Below, piece by piece: positions 18,908 through 27,911 of a DNA stretch of 64,000 bases (positions are counted from its first letter, which is position 1; the number at the start of each line of letters is the position of its first letter). The stretch is from contig CP073042.1 in NCBI GenBank assembly GCA_018114805.1, forward strand, positions 4,819,501 to 4,883,500, read 5' to 3'. Under the pieces are notes generated by a model. It did not search any database. It was given only the letters and a program-made list of their open reading frames with translations, and was not told the DNA's origin. The translations under genes were made by a program, and so were the position numbers. This DNA is from Candidatus Streptomyces philanthi (GTDB lineage Bacteria > Actinomycetota > Actinomycetes > Streptomycetales > Streptomycetaceae).

Positions 18908-19288
18908 ATGGGGCTCACTCTCGCTCACCACCCCCACGCGAAGGTGGTTCTGGAAGCTCATGCCCGCCACGCGGGTTCGCTTAGCCCGACCACGGAGCGC
19001 TACTACACGATCGCGCTGCTCGCTCAGTACCTGACGACGAAGCCACCCGAGGCATCGGGGTGTTCTGCGGCGCAGCGGGAAGCGATCCGGGCGAGGGCGA
19101 GCTGCCTCGAAGTCCTGGACCGAGCGGAGTGGACCCGGGCGGCACGCGCCGGCCTCGCGGCGGATGACAACGGCATGCGGTGGCTCGGCGACCACAGGGC
19201 ACCGCAGCTCAGGTCGCGCGCGTTCCCTGATCGGGAGCCGGATGTCGGGAAACAGGGCACGCCAGGAGTACGCGATCTCGGTCAGTAG
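18908..19288 (+). CDS. Small hypothetical protein
   Basis: A 126-residue reading frame with high third-position GC over most of its length, which is why I treat it as probably coding. It begins MGLTLAHHPHAKVVLEAHAR and contains TTERYYTIALLAQYLTTKPP. I recognise no domain. There is no good ribosome site at the ATG. The last 40 residues look less natural (Arg/Gly/Pro), so the 3' end may have been shifted as in neighbouring genes. It sits between the nrdJ terminator and another hairpin. It may be a decayed remnant. Confidence 0.4.
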   Translation: MGLTLAHHPHAKVVLEAHARHAGSLSPTTERYYTIALLAQYLTTKPPEASGCSAAQREAIRARASCLEVLDRAEWTRAARAGLAADDNGMRWLGDHRAPQLRSRAFPDREPDVGKQGTPGVRDLGQ

Positions 19289-19356
19289 CCTCGCGACAGT
19301 GCGGACAACGAGCGGTGCCGATCGGCCTCCGGACTGAGGCTGCCTACGTCTGACAC

Positions 19357-19387
19357 GGCGGGGGCCGGCGGTGCACCGGCCCCCGCC
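19357..19387 (+). terminator. GC-rich hairpin upstream of nat
   Basis: A 12-bp perfect stem, GGCGGGGGCCGG (19357-19368) with CCGGCCCCCGCC (19376-19387), loop CGGTGCA. It could end transcription of the small gene before it. The rest of the 228-base gap shows no further feature. Confidence 0.65.
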
Positions 19388-19516
19388 GCGGTGTTCCCCG
19401 ACCGCCGCCCGTGAGGGGAGTGCCCCGCCCGGCCGCTGGGTGGCGTTTGGGAAGATGCCTACCGTGCAGTGGACAAGCGCAGGTCGGACGGCTGCGTCTG
19501 GGGAAAGGGAAGGCTC

Positions 19517-20435
19517 GTGAGCGAATCCATGTGGGGCGGCGACCGGCTGGACCTGGACGCGTACCTGGCGCGCATTGGCCTCACGGGCTCGATGGGCGAC
19601 GGCGGCGGTACGGAAGAGGCCGCACCCCTGGCCCCCGGGTTCGGAGGCCGGCGTGAGTCCGTGGCTGCCGGCGCGAAGCTCACCGCCGACGTGAGCACCC
19701 TGCGGGCGCTGCAACGGGCGCACGTGGCAGCCATTCCCTTCGAGAACCTGGAGATCATGCTCGGGCGGCCCATCTTGCTGGACATCGAGGCGCTCCAGGC
19801 CAAGCTGGTGCGCCAGCGGCGTGGATTCTACTGCTACGAGCAGAACCTGCTGTTCGCCGCCGCTCTGGAACGGCTGGGCTTCTCGGTCACGGGACTCGGC
19901 GCACGGGTGCGGATGGGGTCCGACAAGCTGACCGCCGAGACGCACATGTTGCTGCTGGTCTCGATCGACGGCGAGGGCTGGATCGCGGACGTGGGCTTCG
20001 GTGGCGAGGGCCTCCTGGAACCACTGCCGTGGGTGGCCGGCTGCCAGCACCGGCAGGGCGACTGGACCTTCGGGCTGGCCAGCGAGGCCGATGGGGTCTG
20101 TTCGCTGCGGTCGCTGCACTCCGATGGTTGGTTCGACCTCTACGCCTTCACCTCGGAGCAGCGCTACCTGATCGACTACGAAGTCCGCAACTACTACGTC
20201 TCCACGCACGAACGGTCTCCCTATCGTCTCCCGGCCGGTGGTCCAGCGGACCGACCCCGGCGCGCGGCATCGTTTGGTCGGCGCGCGACTTTCCCTCGCA
20301 CGCCCTGATGGCACGACTGAAGAGCGCGAGGTCGCGCCACAGGAGCTGATCGAGGTGCTGCTCAGCGAGTTCGGCGTCGAACTGGACGACACCGATGCGG
20401 AAAAGCTTGTCCAGGGGCATGCCTCCGGTTCGTGA
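19517..20435 (+). pseudogene. nat: Arylamine N-acetyltransferase, frameshifted near its C-terminus
   Basis: Transfers acetyl from acetyl-CoA to arylamines. The Cys-His-Asp triad is visible: RGFYCYEQNLLFAAAL (Cys), AETHMLLLV (His), WIADVGFGG (Asp). The N-terminus DLDAYLARIGL is typical; an unusual Gly/Glu/Ala-rich insert of about 30 residues follows before LRALQRAHVAAIPFENLEI. GTG 19517 has GGGAAGG upstream. The main frame ends at 20308 after Arg-rich nonsense, but the expected C-terminal domain (VVQRTDPGARHR, LARPDGTTEEREVAPQEL, to 20435) continues in another frame. One extra base near 20222 explains it. Without the shift the enzyme loses about 65 residues that form the substrate-pocket lid. 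Confidence 0.8.
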
Positions 20436-20468
20436 CGGTGGTGGTCGCCTGGGCCGTACGATGGCGCG

Positions 20469-21075
20469 GTGCTGGTCAAGTGGATTCGCTGCTCCGTGAC
20501 GGACCGTCCCGGGTTCGAGCGTGGCCAGCAGAAATGGGCGGGGTTGCTCGGCGAGCCGGGCTTCCGTGGGCAGGGCGGCGGGTGGAGCCGTACGCGTCCG
20601 GAGGCGGCGCACGTCTTCGGCTTCTGGGAGAGCAGGGCGTTCTACGACTCCTTCATGGCGCGAGCGCATGACCGCCTGGCTGTGGGCCAGACCGGAACGT
20701 ACACCGACATGCAAGTGCTGCTCTTCGAGCGACAGTTCGACGTCAAGGTCGGCTTCGAGCCGCGCTTCCGCGATGTCGACGTGGTGCGGGTCGCGCACTG
20801 TCAGGTGCACGCGGACCGGGTCGAGCACTTCACCATTGGTGCAGGAGAAGGTGTGGAACCCCGCGATGGCCGGTTCGCCGGGCATGCTCAGGGGCGTATT
20901 CGGTCAGGCCCCTGGCCATGAGTTCCTCGTACTGTCCATGTGGAATTCGGCCGCGGAGCACGGCAAGTACCGCGAAGAGCGAGTGCAGCGACTCGGCACC
21001 CGGGCCGAAGTGGACACGGACATCGCCGCACTAGCGGGCGACGTCGTCGCGATAGAGCCGTCCTGGACCGCTTGA
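20469..21075 (+). pseudogene. DUF4937/YdbC-like monooxygenase-fold protein, frameshifted
   Basis: The first part (LVKWIRCSVTDRPGFERGQQ, then FWESRAFYDSFMARAHDRL and VRVAHCQVHADRVEHFT) and the second (LVQEKVWNPAMAGSPGMLRG, then LVLSMWNSAAEHGKYREERV) form one dimeric alpha-beta barrel-like protein of about 200 residues, which I recall as a conserved Streptomyces family annotated as DUF4937. They are in frames 3 and 1; one extra base near 20837 (ACCATTGGTG) separates them. The GTG start at 20469 has TACGAT seven bases before it and no Shine-Dalgarno, suggesting a leaderless message. The substrate is unknown. Confidence 0.65.
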
Positions 21076-21150
21076 CAGGCGTCGCCGCCGCCCGGGGGCG
21101 CGCCGCGCGCGCCCTCGCTCCGTGCGCGGCGTGAGCCGGCGGCCTCCGGC

Positions 21151-21840
21151 TCACGGCTCTCGCCCGGTGTGCTCGTCAGCGGACGAGCTGTCGTCGGCCG
21201 TGTCGGCTGGCGAGGTCGAGTCGGTGCTGCCTACATACGCCCCGGCCTGGATCGCGGCCAACACGGCGAGGGCGCTCTGCCGCGCGTGCGTGGCGCCGAT
21301 CGGCTCGCGGGTCACGAAGACGCGGAAGAACAGAGGGGCGGAAACGGCCTGGGCGACCGCGCCCGCATCCGTCCCGGGGGGAGCCTCGCCGCGCTCTATG
21401 GCGCGGCTGATCAGCGGGCCACACCGGCCGAAGCGCTCGCGGTAGAAGTCGCGTAGCCCCTGCGCGGCGCGCTCCGACTGGAACGCGGCCGCGATGAACG
21501 CGGTGGGCGCGGCAGCCGTCGCACGGTCGCCGAACGTCGCCTCCACCTCATCAGCCAAGGCGCACAGGTCACCTTCGAGCGTTCCCGTGTCGGGCGGCGT
21601 CCAGGAATCCTCTCCCGCGAGGTCGAGCGCGTCCACGAGCAGCCCGTCGACACCGCCCCAGCGTCTGTAGAGCGTGGTCTTGTGCACCCCCGAATGTTCC
21701 GCGACGTACTCGACGGTGAGGCCCGGATACCCGTGGTCGGTGAGGCCGGTGAGGACGGCGTCGCGCACGGCTGCGCGGGTGCGAGCCGTCCGCCCACTGG
21801 GGCGCACCGTCCCAGGGGCGGCGGTGGAGTCACGAGTCAT
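21151..21840 (-). CDS. TetR-family transcriptional regulator
   Basis: A 229-residue regulator. The N-terminal helix-turn-helix is LTVEYVAEHSGVHKTTLYRRWGG, preceded by ARTRAAVRDAVLTGL. The C-terminal ligand domain resembles the TetR_C group (ERAAQGLRDFYRERFGRCGP). ATG 21840 has GGGAG at a good distance; the frame extends further upstream through the operator but without a ribosome site. It is divergent from a decayed ABC-F gene, with palindromes in the gap, so the ancestral role was probably ligand-responsive control of that gene and of itself. Intact, although its likely target is not. Confidence 0.88.
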   Translation of the reverse strand: MTRDSTAAPGTVRPSGRTARTRAAVRDAVLTGLTDHGYPGLTVEYVAEHSGVHKTTLYRRWGGVDGLLVDALDLAGEDSWTPPDTGTLEGDLCALADEVEATFGDRATAAAPTAFIAAAFQSERAAQGLRDFYRERFGRCGPLISRAIERGEAPPGTDAGAVAQAVSAPLFFRVFVTREPIGATHARQSALAVLAAIQAGAYVGSTDSTSPADTADDSSSADEHTGREP

Positions 21841-21842
21841 GT

Positions 21843-21896
21843 GCAACTCCCGTTGCTTTAGCGAGGTCGAGCATGTCATGCTGAGCGTAACGCAAC
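21843..21896. promoter_or_regulatory. Candidate TetR operator in the divergent gap
   Basis: An imperfect extended palindrome lies between the TetR gene and the ABC-F remnant. GTTGCTTTA at 21852-21860 is mirrored by TAACGCAAC at 21888-21896. At the centre is the perfect AGCATG-T-CATGCT (21870-21882). A second small palindrome, GCAAC-TCCC-GTTGC, is at 21843-21856. Confidence 0.55.
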
Positions 21897-21948
21897 TCAG
21901 GGTGCATTTAAAGCCCGACTGTGAACTGGGGGTCACTTGCCTACATAA

Positions 21949-23552
21949 ATCTCGCTACGAGGCGTCACCGTCTCTCGTGGGGATCGACTGCTCCTCGATG
22001 ACGTGTCGTTCTCCGCGCGGCCCGGGGAGCGCGTCGGCATCGTGGGGGAGAACGGCGCGGGCAAGTCCACGCTGCTGCGGCTGATCGCCGGCATGGACCG
22101 TCCTGACAAGGGCGAGGTCGTCACCATCACCGACGGCGAGGTGGGGCATCTCGCCCAAGCCCCGCAGCTTCCCCAGGACCACACGGTCGGAGACCCCATA
22201 GACCGAGCGCTGGAGGGGCTGCGCCGCATGGAGCGCAGGCTGCGCGCGTTGGAGCCCACCCTCGGCGACGCCCGTCGCGAAGTCCTCGAGGAATACGGAG
22301 AGTTGCTCACCGGGTTCGAGGTCCGCGGCGGGTACGAGGTGGACGTGCGCGTGGACAAGGCCCTGCAGGCCCTGAATCTCGCGCACGTCGGCCGCGAGCG
22401 ACGACTCGGTGAACTCTCCGGTGGTGAGCAGGCCCGCCTCGGTCTCGCCTGTCTGATCGCCGCGGCTCCCGAGGTGATGCTCCTCGACTAGCCCACCAAC
22501 CACCTCGATGCCACAGCCCTGACCTGGTTGGAGGACGCCCTTCGGGCCCACCCGGGCACGGTGCTCGTGATCTCCCACCATCGCGTGTTCCTGGAGTGGG
22601 TAGCCACCGCGATCCTGGAAGTGGACGCCGACCGACGCGCACTCGTTCGCTACGGAGGCGGGTACCCGGGGTTCGTCGCGGAGCGAGCCGCCGCACGGCA
22701 GCGCTGGGAAGAGGCATACGAGCAGTGGTGCGCCGACACCGCCGAGTTGTCGGAGTTCGCCGCCACGACCGCCCCGCGTGTCGCTCCCGGCCGCGCGAGA
22801 AAGGACGGCAACAAGATGCCCTACGGCCGGGACAAGGGGCGCGTCCAGGCATCGGTCTCCAGTCGGGTGCGCAACGCCCAGGAGCGGCTGAGAAGGCTGC
22901 AGGCGGACCCGGTCCCCAGGCCACCTGACGTGCTGCAATTCGCTGCCCGCCCCGCGCAGGCGGCCACCGGCGGCCAACTCGTCGCCCTGGACGAGGTCCG
23001 GGTCGCTGACCGGCTGTCTGTGCGCGCACTGTCCGTCCGGGCCGGAGAGCGACTGCCTGATCCACGGTGACAACGGAGCAGGGAAGACGACCCTGCTACG
23101 CCTGATGGCCGGAGTGACGACGCCTGACAGCGGCCGGGTCCACCGTCGAGGCCGCATCGGCTACCTCGCCTAGGAGATACCGGTGAACAATCCCCAGGAG
23201 TGACTGCTCGCGGTCTTCGGCCGAGGGCAGCCGGAGGGGCCCGACGAGCACGCCCAGCGCCTCCTGTCGTACGGGCTGTTCCGTGAGCGCGACCTGCACG
23301 TCCCGGTGGGGTCACTCTCCGTCGGGCAGCGCCGCCGACTCGCCCTGGCTCGCCTGCTGGCCAGGCCGATAGATCTGCTGCTGTTGGACGAGCCGACCAA
23401 TCACCTCGCTCTCGGCCTGGTCGAGGAACTGGAGGCCGCCCTGACCCGGTGGCAGGGCGCCCTTGCTCGTCGTCACCTACGACCGGTTGCTGCGCGCGCG
23501 ATTCACCGGCGAACACCGGGAGCTGCGCTGCGGACGCCTCGTCCCCGGCTAG
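21949..23552 (+). pseudogene. ABC-F ATPase (antibiotic-resistance/translation factor type), decayed
   Basis: Two ATPase domains without membrane segments, as in ABC-F ribosome-protection proteins. Domain 1 has Walker A GENGAGKST and signature LSGGEQARLGLA, then LLLD cut by TAG at 22489-22491 where GAG (Glu of DEPTNHLD) is expected. The linker and second domain continue to about 23055, where one extra base shifts the frame. Domain 2 has Walker A GDNGAGKTT, then TAG at 23171 and TGA at 23201, signature LSVGQRRRLALARLL and LLLLDEPTNHLALG. A third frame carries the end (LLVVTYDRLLRARFTGEHRE, stop 23550-23552) after a shift near 23463. Domain 1 is also preceded directly by TAA at 21946. The substitutions to stop codons show that this is real decay. 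Confidence 0.9.
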
Positions 23553-23626
23553 TCACCGCCCGTTGGGTGTGCGCAGGGTCGGTGAGGGTCACGGCGGCGG
23601 CGCGACGGTCGATCTAGGGTGGCCGA

Positions 23627-24230
23627 ATGGCACGACCTCAGCGCATCGTCCTCATCCGCCATGGCGAGTCCGAGGGAAACGTCGACGACACCGTCTACGA
23701 AAGGGAGCCCGATCATGCGCTGGCCCTGACACCACGCGGACAACAGCAGGCTGCCGAAGCGGGCATCGCGCTACGGAGCACCTTCGGAGACGAACCGATC
23801 TCTGCCTACGTCTCCCCCCTACCGCCGCACCCATGAGGCGTTCCACCTGCTGGGCCTGAACCCCTCGCCGACCCGGGTCCGCGAGGAGCCGCGGCTGCGC
23901 GAGCAGGACTGGGGAAACTGGCAGGACCGGGAGGACGTTCGCAAACAGAAGGCGTACCGCGACGCGTACGGCCATTTCTTCTACCGTTTCGCGCAGGGAG
24001 AGTCCGGCGCGGACGTCTATGACTGGGTGGGTGCCTTCCTGGAGAGCCTCTGGCGCAGCTTCGAGGACCCCGACCACCCGCGGAACGTCCTGCTGGTGAC
24101 CCATGGCCTGACCATGCGCTTGTTCTGCATGCGCTGGTTCCACTGGAGCGTCGCGGAATTCGAGTCACTTTCCAACCCGGGCAATGCCGAATACCGCACC
24201 CTGCTGCTCGGAGACGACGGGCGCTACTGA
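23627..24230 (+). pseudogene. Histidine phosphatase (phosphoglycerate-mutase-like), frameshifted
   Basis: A branch-1 histidine phosphatase. RIVLIRHGESEGNVDD at the N-terminus contains the RHG phospho-histidine loop; LTPRGQQQAAEAG and ISAYVSPL follow in frame 2. The continuation RRTHEAFHLLGL, EEPRLREQDWGNWQDRE and LLVTHGLTMRLFCMRW (second active-site His) is in frame 3. A run of six C near 23815 where five are expected explains the shift, and the first frame stops after 69 codons. TAGGGT ends seven bases before ATG 23627, so it may be leaderless. The substrate is unknown; ADP-ribose and nucleotide-handling neighbours are not informative. Confidence 0.8.
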
Positions 24231-24297
24231 TTGGACCGGCCGTTCGAGCGCTGGTGCACCCCTGAACCGTATCCACTACCGGTTAGAGTTCGCTGCG

Positions 24298-25185
24298 ATG
24301 ACCGCTGACCGCTTTCAACGCACCCACGCGAGCCTGCGTGGTCTGGCCGTGGGCGATGCCCTCGGCTCCCAGTTCTTCGTTCCCGCCAACTACGCCCGCC
24401 TGCAACCACACGCACTGCCTCCCGGCTCCTGGCAGTGGACCGACGACACCGAGATGGCGTGTTCCGTGCTCGCCGTGTTGGCCACGCACGGCCGCATCGA
24501 CCAGGACCCCCTCGCCACCTCGTTCGCCGAGCACCACGACTTCCACCGCGGATACGGGCCCGCGGTGAACCGGATGCTGAGGCTGGTACGGGAAGGAGCC
24601 GACTGGCGGGAACTGGCCGCGGCGCTCTTCAACGGTCAGAGCTCGTGGGGCAACGGCGCCGCGATGCGGATCGCCCCACTGGGCGCCTGGTAAGCGGGCG
24701 ACGCCGAGCAGGCGACACACCAGGCGGAGATCTCCGCCTACACCACCCACCAACATCGCGAGGCGGTAGCCGGGGCCATGGCGGTGGCGGCGGCCCTGGT
24801 CGCCGCTCCCGACGGGCCCGGCGATCCCGCGCGACTGCTAGACGAGGTGGTGGCGCTGGTACCGCGCAGCGCTGTTCAGGCCGGGCTTCGCCGCGCGCGC
24901 GACATGCTCGACTTCGCCGACCCGGTCACCGTTGCCGCCGTCCTCGGCTGCGGCCGCCGTACCAGCGCGCACGACACCGTGCCCTTCGCGCTGTGGGCCG
25001 CGGCCGGAAACGTCGCCTCCTTCGAACGGGCGTTCTGGGTGACCGCGCAGGCAGGCGGAGACGTGGACACCACCTGCGCCATCGTCGGCGGCGTCCTCGC
25101 TGGCAGCCCGGCGGGCGCCCCGCCGGCCGAGTGGCAGGACCGCACCGAGGCGCTCCCCGACTGGCTACCGGGCCAGCCGCGCTGA
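24298..25185 (+). pseudogene. ADP-ribosylglycohydrolase family protein with one in-frame stop
   Basis: An all-helical DraG/ARH-type hydrolase that would remove ADP-ribose from targets using two magnesium ions. Metal motifs are visible: QWTDDTEMACSVLAVLA near the start and AGGDVDTTCAIVGGVLAG near the end. Both halves are in the same frame, separated only by TAA at 24691-24693, where TAC (Tyr) would restore GAW-Y-AGDAEQATHQ. This is a single nonsense substitution; 131 residues would be made before it, and the C-terminal metal ligands would be lost. TAGAGT ends eight bases before the ATG, so it may be leaderless. It could become functional again by one reversion or by readthrough. Confidence 0.85.
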
Positions 25186-25503
25186 GCGGGAAGACCACTC
25201 CTGCCGTCAGAGCCGGCCGCACCAGAGCAGTGCGCACGCGACCGCGCTTCAAGCGCGAGTGTCCGGCCTCAGCCGCCGGCGCGACGCCGCTCACGCTGCG
25301 AGGTCCGCCCTGGCGTGATGTGGGGGACCGGCACCCGTCGACGCCACCGCCTGCGACGCCGCGTACGCCCTGACGGCGCACCGCTCACAGGCGTTTCCGA
25401 CCGCTGACACGCGCCGTGCGCTATGGAGATCACGAGCCATGTGGCACTGGAACGGTGCCGGGTGCACAACCCTTCACCCGGGCGGCGTAGTCTTAGCATC
25501 GCC
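25186..25503. other. Intergenic region upstream of rnhB
   Basis: About 320 bases without a supported gene. The only signal I can point to is TAGTCT at 25488-25493, ten bases before the rnhB ATG, which would fit a -10 element of a leaderless or very short leader. Confidence 0.4.
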
Positions 25504-26214
25504 ATGCCCTACGAACCGCCTACTCACACCGTCGAGCGCTCGCTACGCGCCACGACCGGAGCCAAGATCGTCGCCGGAGTCGATGAGGTCGGCCGTGGTG
25601 CATGGGCCGGTCCGGTCACCGTCTGCGCCGCGATCACCGGGCTGCGACGCCCGCCTGCCGGACTGACCGACTCGAAACTGCTCACGCGGGAGCGCCGCAC
25701 GGCACTCGCCGCGGAGCTGACGACGTGGGTCACGGCTCACGGCCTCGGGCACTCGTCGCCGGAAGAGATCGACAAGCTGGGCATGACCGAGGCGCTCCGC
25801 TTGGCCGCGACCCGCGCTCTGGACGCACTGCCGGTGCGACCCGACGCGGTGATCCTCGATGGCAAGCACGACTACCTCGGCGCTCCCTGGCAGGTGCGTA
25901 CGGTGATCAAGGGCGACCAGTTGTGCATCGCCGTGGCCGCTGCCTCCGTGCTCGCCAAGGTGCAACGCGACGCGATGATAGCGGAATTGGGCACGGGGTG
26001 CTCGGAGTTCTACTTCGAGGACAACGTGGGCTATCCGTCGCCCGCGCACCGTGCAGCCCTGGAGGAACTGGGCCCCACCCCGCATCACCGACTGTCGTGG
26101 GCGTATCTCGACTCGCTGCCGCGCTGGCAGCACCTCAAGCGGCCCCGAATCACCTCGGACGTCATCGACTTGGAGAGCGAAGGCCAACTCGGCTTCGACT
26201 TCTCCGGGGCCTGA
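25504..26214 (+). CDS. rnhB: Ribonuclease HII
   Basis: A 236-residue type 2 RNase H that cuts the RNA strand of RNA-DNA hybrids and starts removal of misincorporated ribonucleotides. Catalytic carboxylates are visible in [15 protein letters not shown] (Asp, Glu, with the GRG motif), in [11 protein letters not shown] (Asp) and in the following [20 protein letters not shown]. The [13 protein letters not shown] segment is typical. The ATG lacks a Shine-Dalgarno sequence. The coding frame is intact. Orphan here, with no obvious operon partner. Confidence 0.93.
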   Translation: MPYEPPTHTVERSLRATTGAKIVAGVDEVGRGAWAGPVTVCAAITGLRRPPAGLTDSKLLTRERRTALAAELTTWVTAHGLGHSSPEEIDKLGMTEALRLAATRALDALPVRPDAVILDGKHDYLGAPWQVRTVIKGDQLCIAVAAASVLAKVQRDAMIAELGTGCSEFYFEDNVGYPSPAHRAALEELGPTPHHRLSWAYLDSLPRWQHLKRPRITSDVIDLESEGQLGFDFSGA

Positions 26215-26273
26215 GTCGCCCCAACTAGCCACCCGCCGACGCGCTCCGCGTCGGCGTTTGATAGACATCACAT

Positions 26274-26897
26274 ATGCCTCTCATCCCCGAGGAGCCTCAG
26301 ATTCACGAGAGTGTCCCGGGTCCCCGCGTAGCGCCGGCCTCCGGCCATGCCGCGTCGACCCCTCGTCCTGTTCCCGGTCCCCGGCCCGTTCCGATGCCGC
26401 CTGGCCGTCCTGGACCGAACCGAGTTCCGGCGGCCCCGGCCCAGCGCACGCCAGCGGATGCCGCGCGGCCCACGCCTGCCGTTCCCTTCGTCCCGTCCAA
26501 GGCGTCGGCTAAGGCGCAGCTCCAGCTCATCCCCGCCTCCGAGCAGGGCGCGCTGGACGCAGCGGACGAGGCCGTCGACCTGTTGCTGGAATCCGGCCGC
26601 GCACCCGGCGACGTGCTGGTGCTCACCACGGGCGACCCGCACCCGTGGGCCGCGCACGAGCTGTCCTTCGGTGAGGCGTCGTACTGGGCCCAGTACGACG
26701 CGGGCGACGACGTCTTCTACGCCGCCGCCGACGCGGGCCTAGCCACCGCGCGACCGGTGGTGGTCGTGGCCGTTAACGGCAGCGCGGACCCAGACGTGGC
26801 CCGGCTGCTGCCTCAGGCGATGGCTCGCGCCGGCGTGCTGCTCATCGTCTGCGGTGACCCGGAGTGCATCAACGTCATGCTGACCGCGAGCGTCTAG
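26274..26897 (+). CDS. Conserved hypothetical protein with Pro-rich N-terminus
   Basis: A 207-residue protein. The first 75 residues are Pro/Ala/Arg-rich and probably disordered. A compact domain follows (AKAQLQLIPASEQGALDAAD, GDVLVLTTGDPHPWAAHELS, DVFYAAADAGLATARPVVVV, VLLIVCGDPECINVML). The alternating beta-alpha pattern and the GDPHPW segment recall the C-terminal part of UvrD-like helicases, but no Walker motif is present, so I do not assign a function. It follows rnhB on the same strand after about 60 bases and ends before a strong hairpin. No ribosome site is clear at the ATG. Confidence 0.7.
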   Translation: MPLIPEEPQIHESVPGPRVAPASGHAASTPRPVPGPRPVPMPPGRPGPNRVPAAPAQRTPADAARPTPAVPFVPSKASAKAQLQLIPASEQGALDAADEAVDLLLESGRAPGDVLVLTTGDPHPWAAHELSFGEASYWAQYDAGDDVFYAAADAGLATARPVVVVAVNGSADPDVARLLPQAMARAGVLLIVCGDPECINVMLTASV

Positions 26898-26938
26898 CCT
26901 CCAGCGGCCGGCGACGCTGACCGACGTGGCCCACCCCG

Positions 26939-26973
26939 AGCCGTGCACCCTCTCGCCGAGAGGGTGCACGGCT
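26939..26973. terminator. Bidirectional terminator
   Basis: A 16-bp perfect stem, AGCCGTGCACCCTCTC at 26939-26954 and its complement at 26958-26973, with a 3-base loop. It separates the rnhB-side genes from the convergent minus-strand genes. Confidence 0.85.
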
Positions 26974-27092
26974 GACGGCGTTTCCCTGCGGGCTGGCTCG
27001 CCTTTCGCGTCTCTCGCGGTGGTGGGTCGGGGCGCGGCAGTCGAGCCAACCGGTAGGCAACAACACCGGTGACGGCTCCGTCCGCCGAGCAG

Positions 27093-27706
27093 TCAGCACG
27101 CAGCCATCGGCCGCAGGTTGTCGGTGGAAGCGCCGCCCGCTCCGCGGGACGGGACGACCCTGCTCGTTGTCTCCGTCTCCTCCGATATGAGCTTGTCAAC
27201 CGGCGAGCCCACGTACGGACGCCCCCGCGCCCGTCGCCCAGCACCTGCCAGCCGTGACGCGTCATCATGATGTAGGCGCCGCAGCGCAGACCATGCAGGG
27301 CACGCGTCCCGCAGCCCCCACATCCAGGCCCCGTCCTCTTCCGTCCAGTCGCCGTCCCCGCCACGGCAGTACATGAGGACCGCCGTACGCACCGGACTCC
27401 GCAGCCGCAGGTCATGCGGGACGATCCGGCGTAGCCGTGCCAGCAGCCCGTTACGCAACTCCCAACCGTCCGCGATGTCGGCGCGATGGCGGAACGAAGC
27501 GCTAGCCGCCAGCCGCCCGTCCTGCTGCAGTACGCCCACGACCGCGGTGGACAACGCGGGCGCGTGCCGCGCGTACAGACCGCTGACCAGCTCGCGGGGG
27601 TTGGAGAGTAGGGGATACCGGCGGCAGCCCACTCGGCGGATTCGAGTATGCGTCCCAGTCGGTGGGAGGGGTCGGACGTGGGGGGCGGGGCGAAGCCGAA
27701 GGCCAC
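27093..27706 (-). pseudogene. Hypothetical protein, frameshifted
   Basis: Protein-like segments lie in two alternating frames. First IVAFGFAPPPTSDPSHRLGR, then (after about 27610) LLSNPRELVSGLYARHAPAL, WELRNGLLARLRRIVPHDLR and YCRGGDGDWTEEDGAWMWGL, then (after about 27300) ALHGLRCGAYIMMTRHGWQV, and finally a tail ending at 27093. At least three shifts are needed. The GTG at 27706 has GGGAG close upstream. I do not recognise the family. It lies about 200 bases downstream of recQ on the same strand. Confidence 0.5.
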
Positions 27707-27911
27707 GATCCTCCCTTCGTTGTGTGCCCGAGCCGGGCGGCGAGCATGGTTCACACAGCAGCACCCAGCCCTGGGGACGCCACGACCGAAGAGCCGGTTC
27801 AATTCTCGCGGTCACGTTGGACGGCGGCAACGAAGAGCCGAGGCCAGTGACGGCTATCCGGCCATATGTCCCTCATGTTTCTGGCTGGTACGCCGCTCGG
27901 CGCGCCTTGTG

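Noticed and set aside
15533-20479. A 1648-codon minus-strand open frame opposite nrdR-nrdJ and nat
   Set aside because: It lies antisense to well-recognised genes, reflects the high GC of third codon positions, and contains no domain or plausible start.
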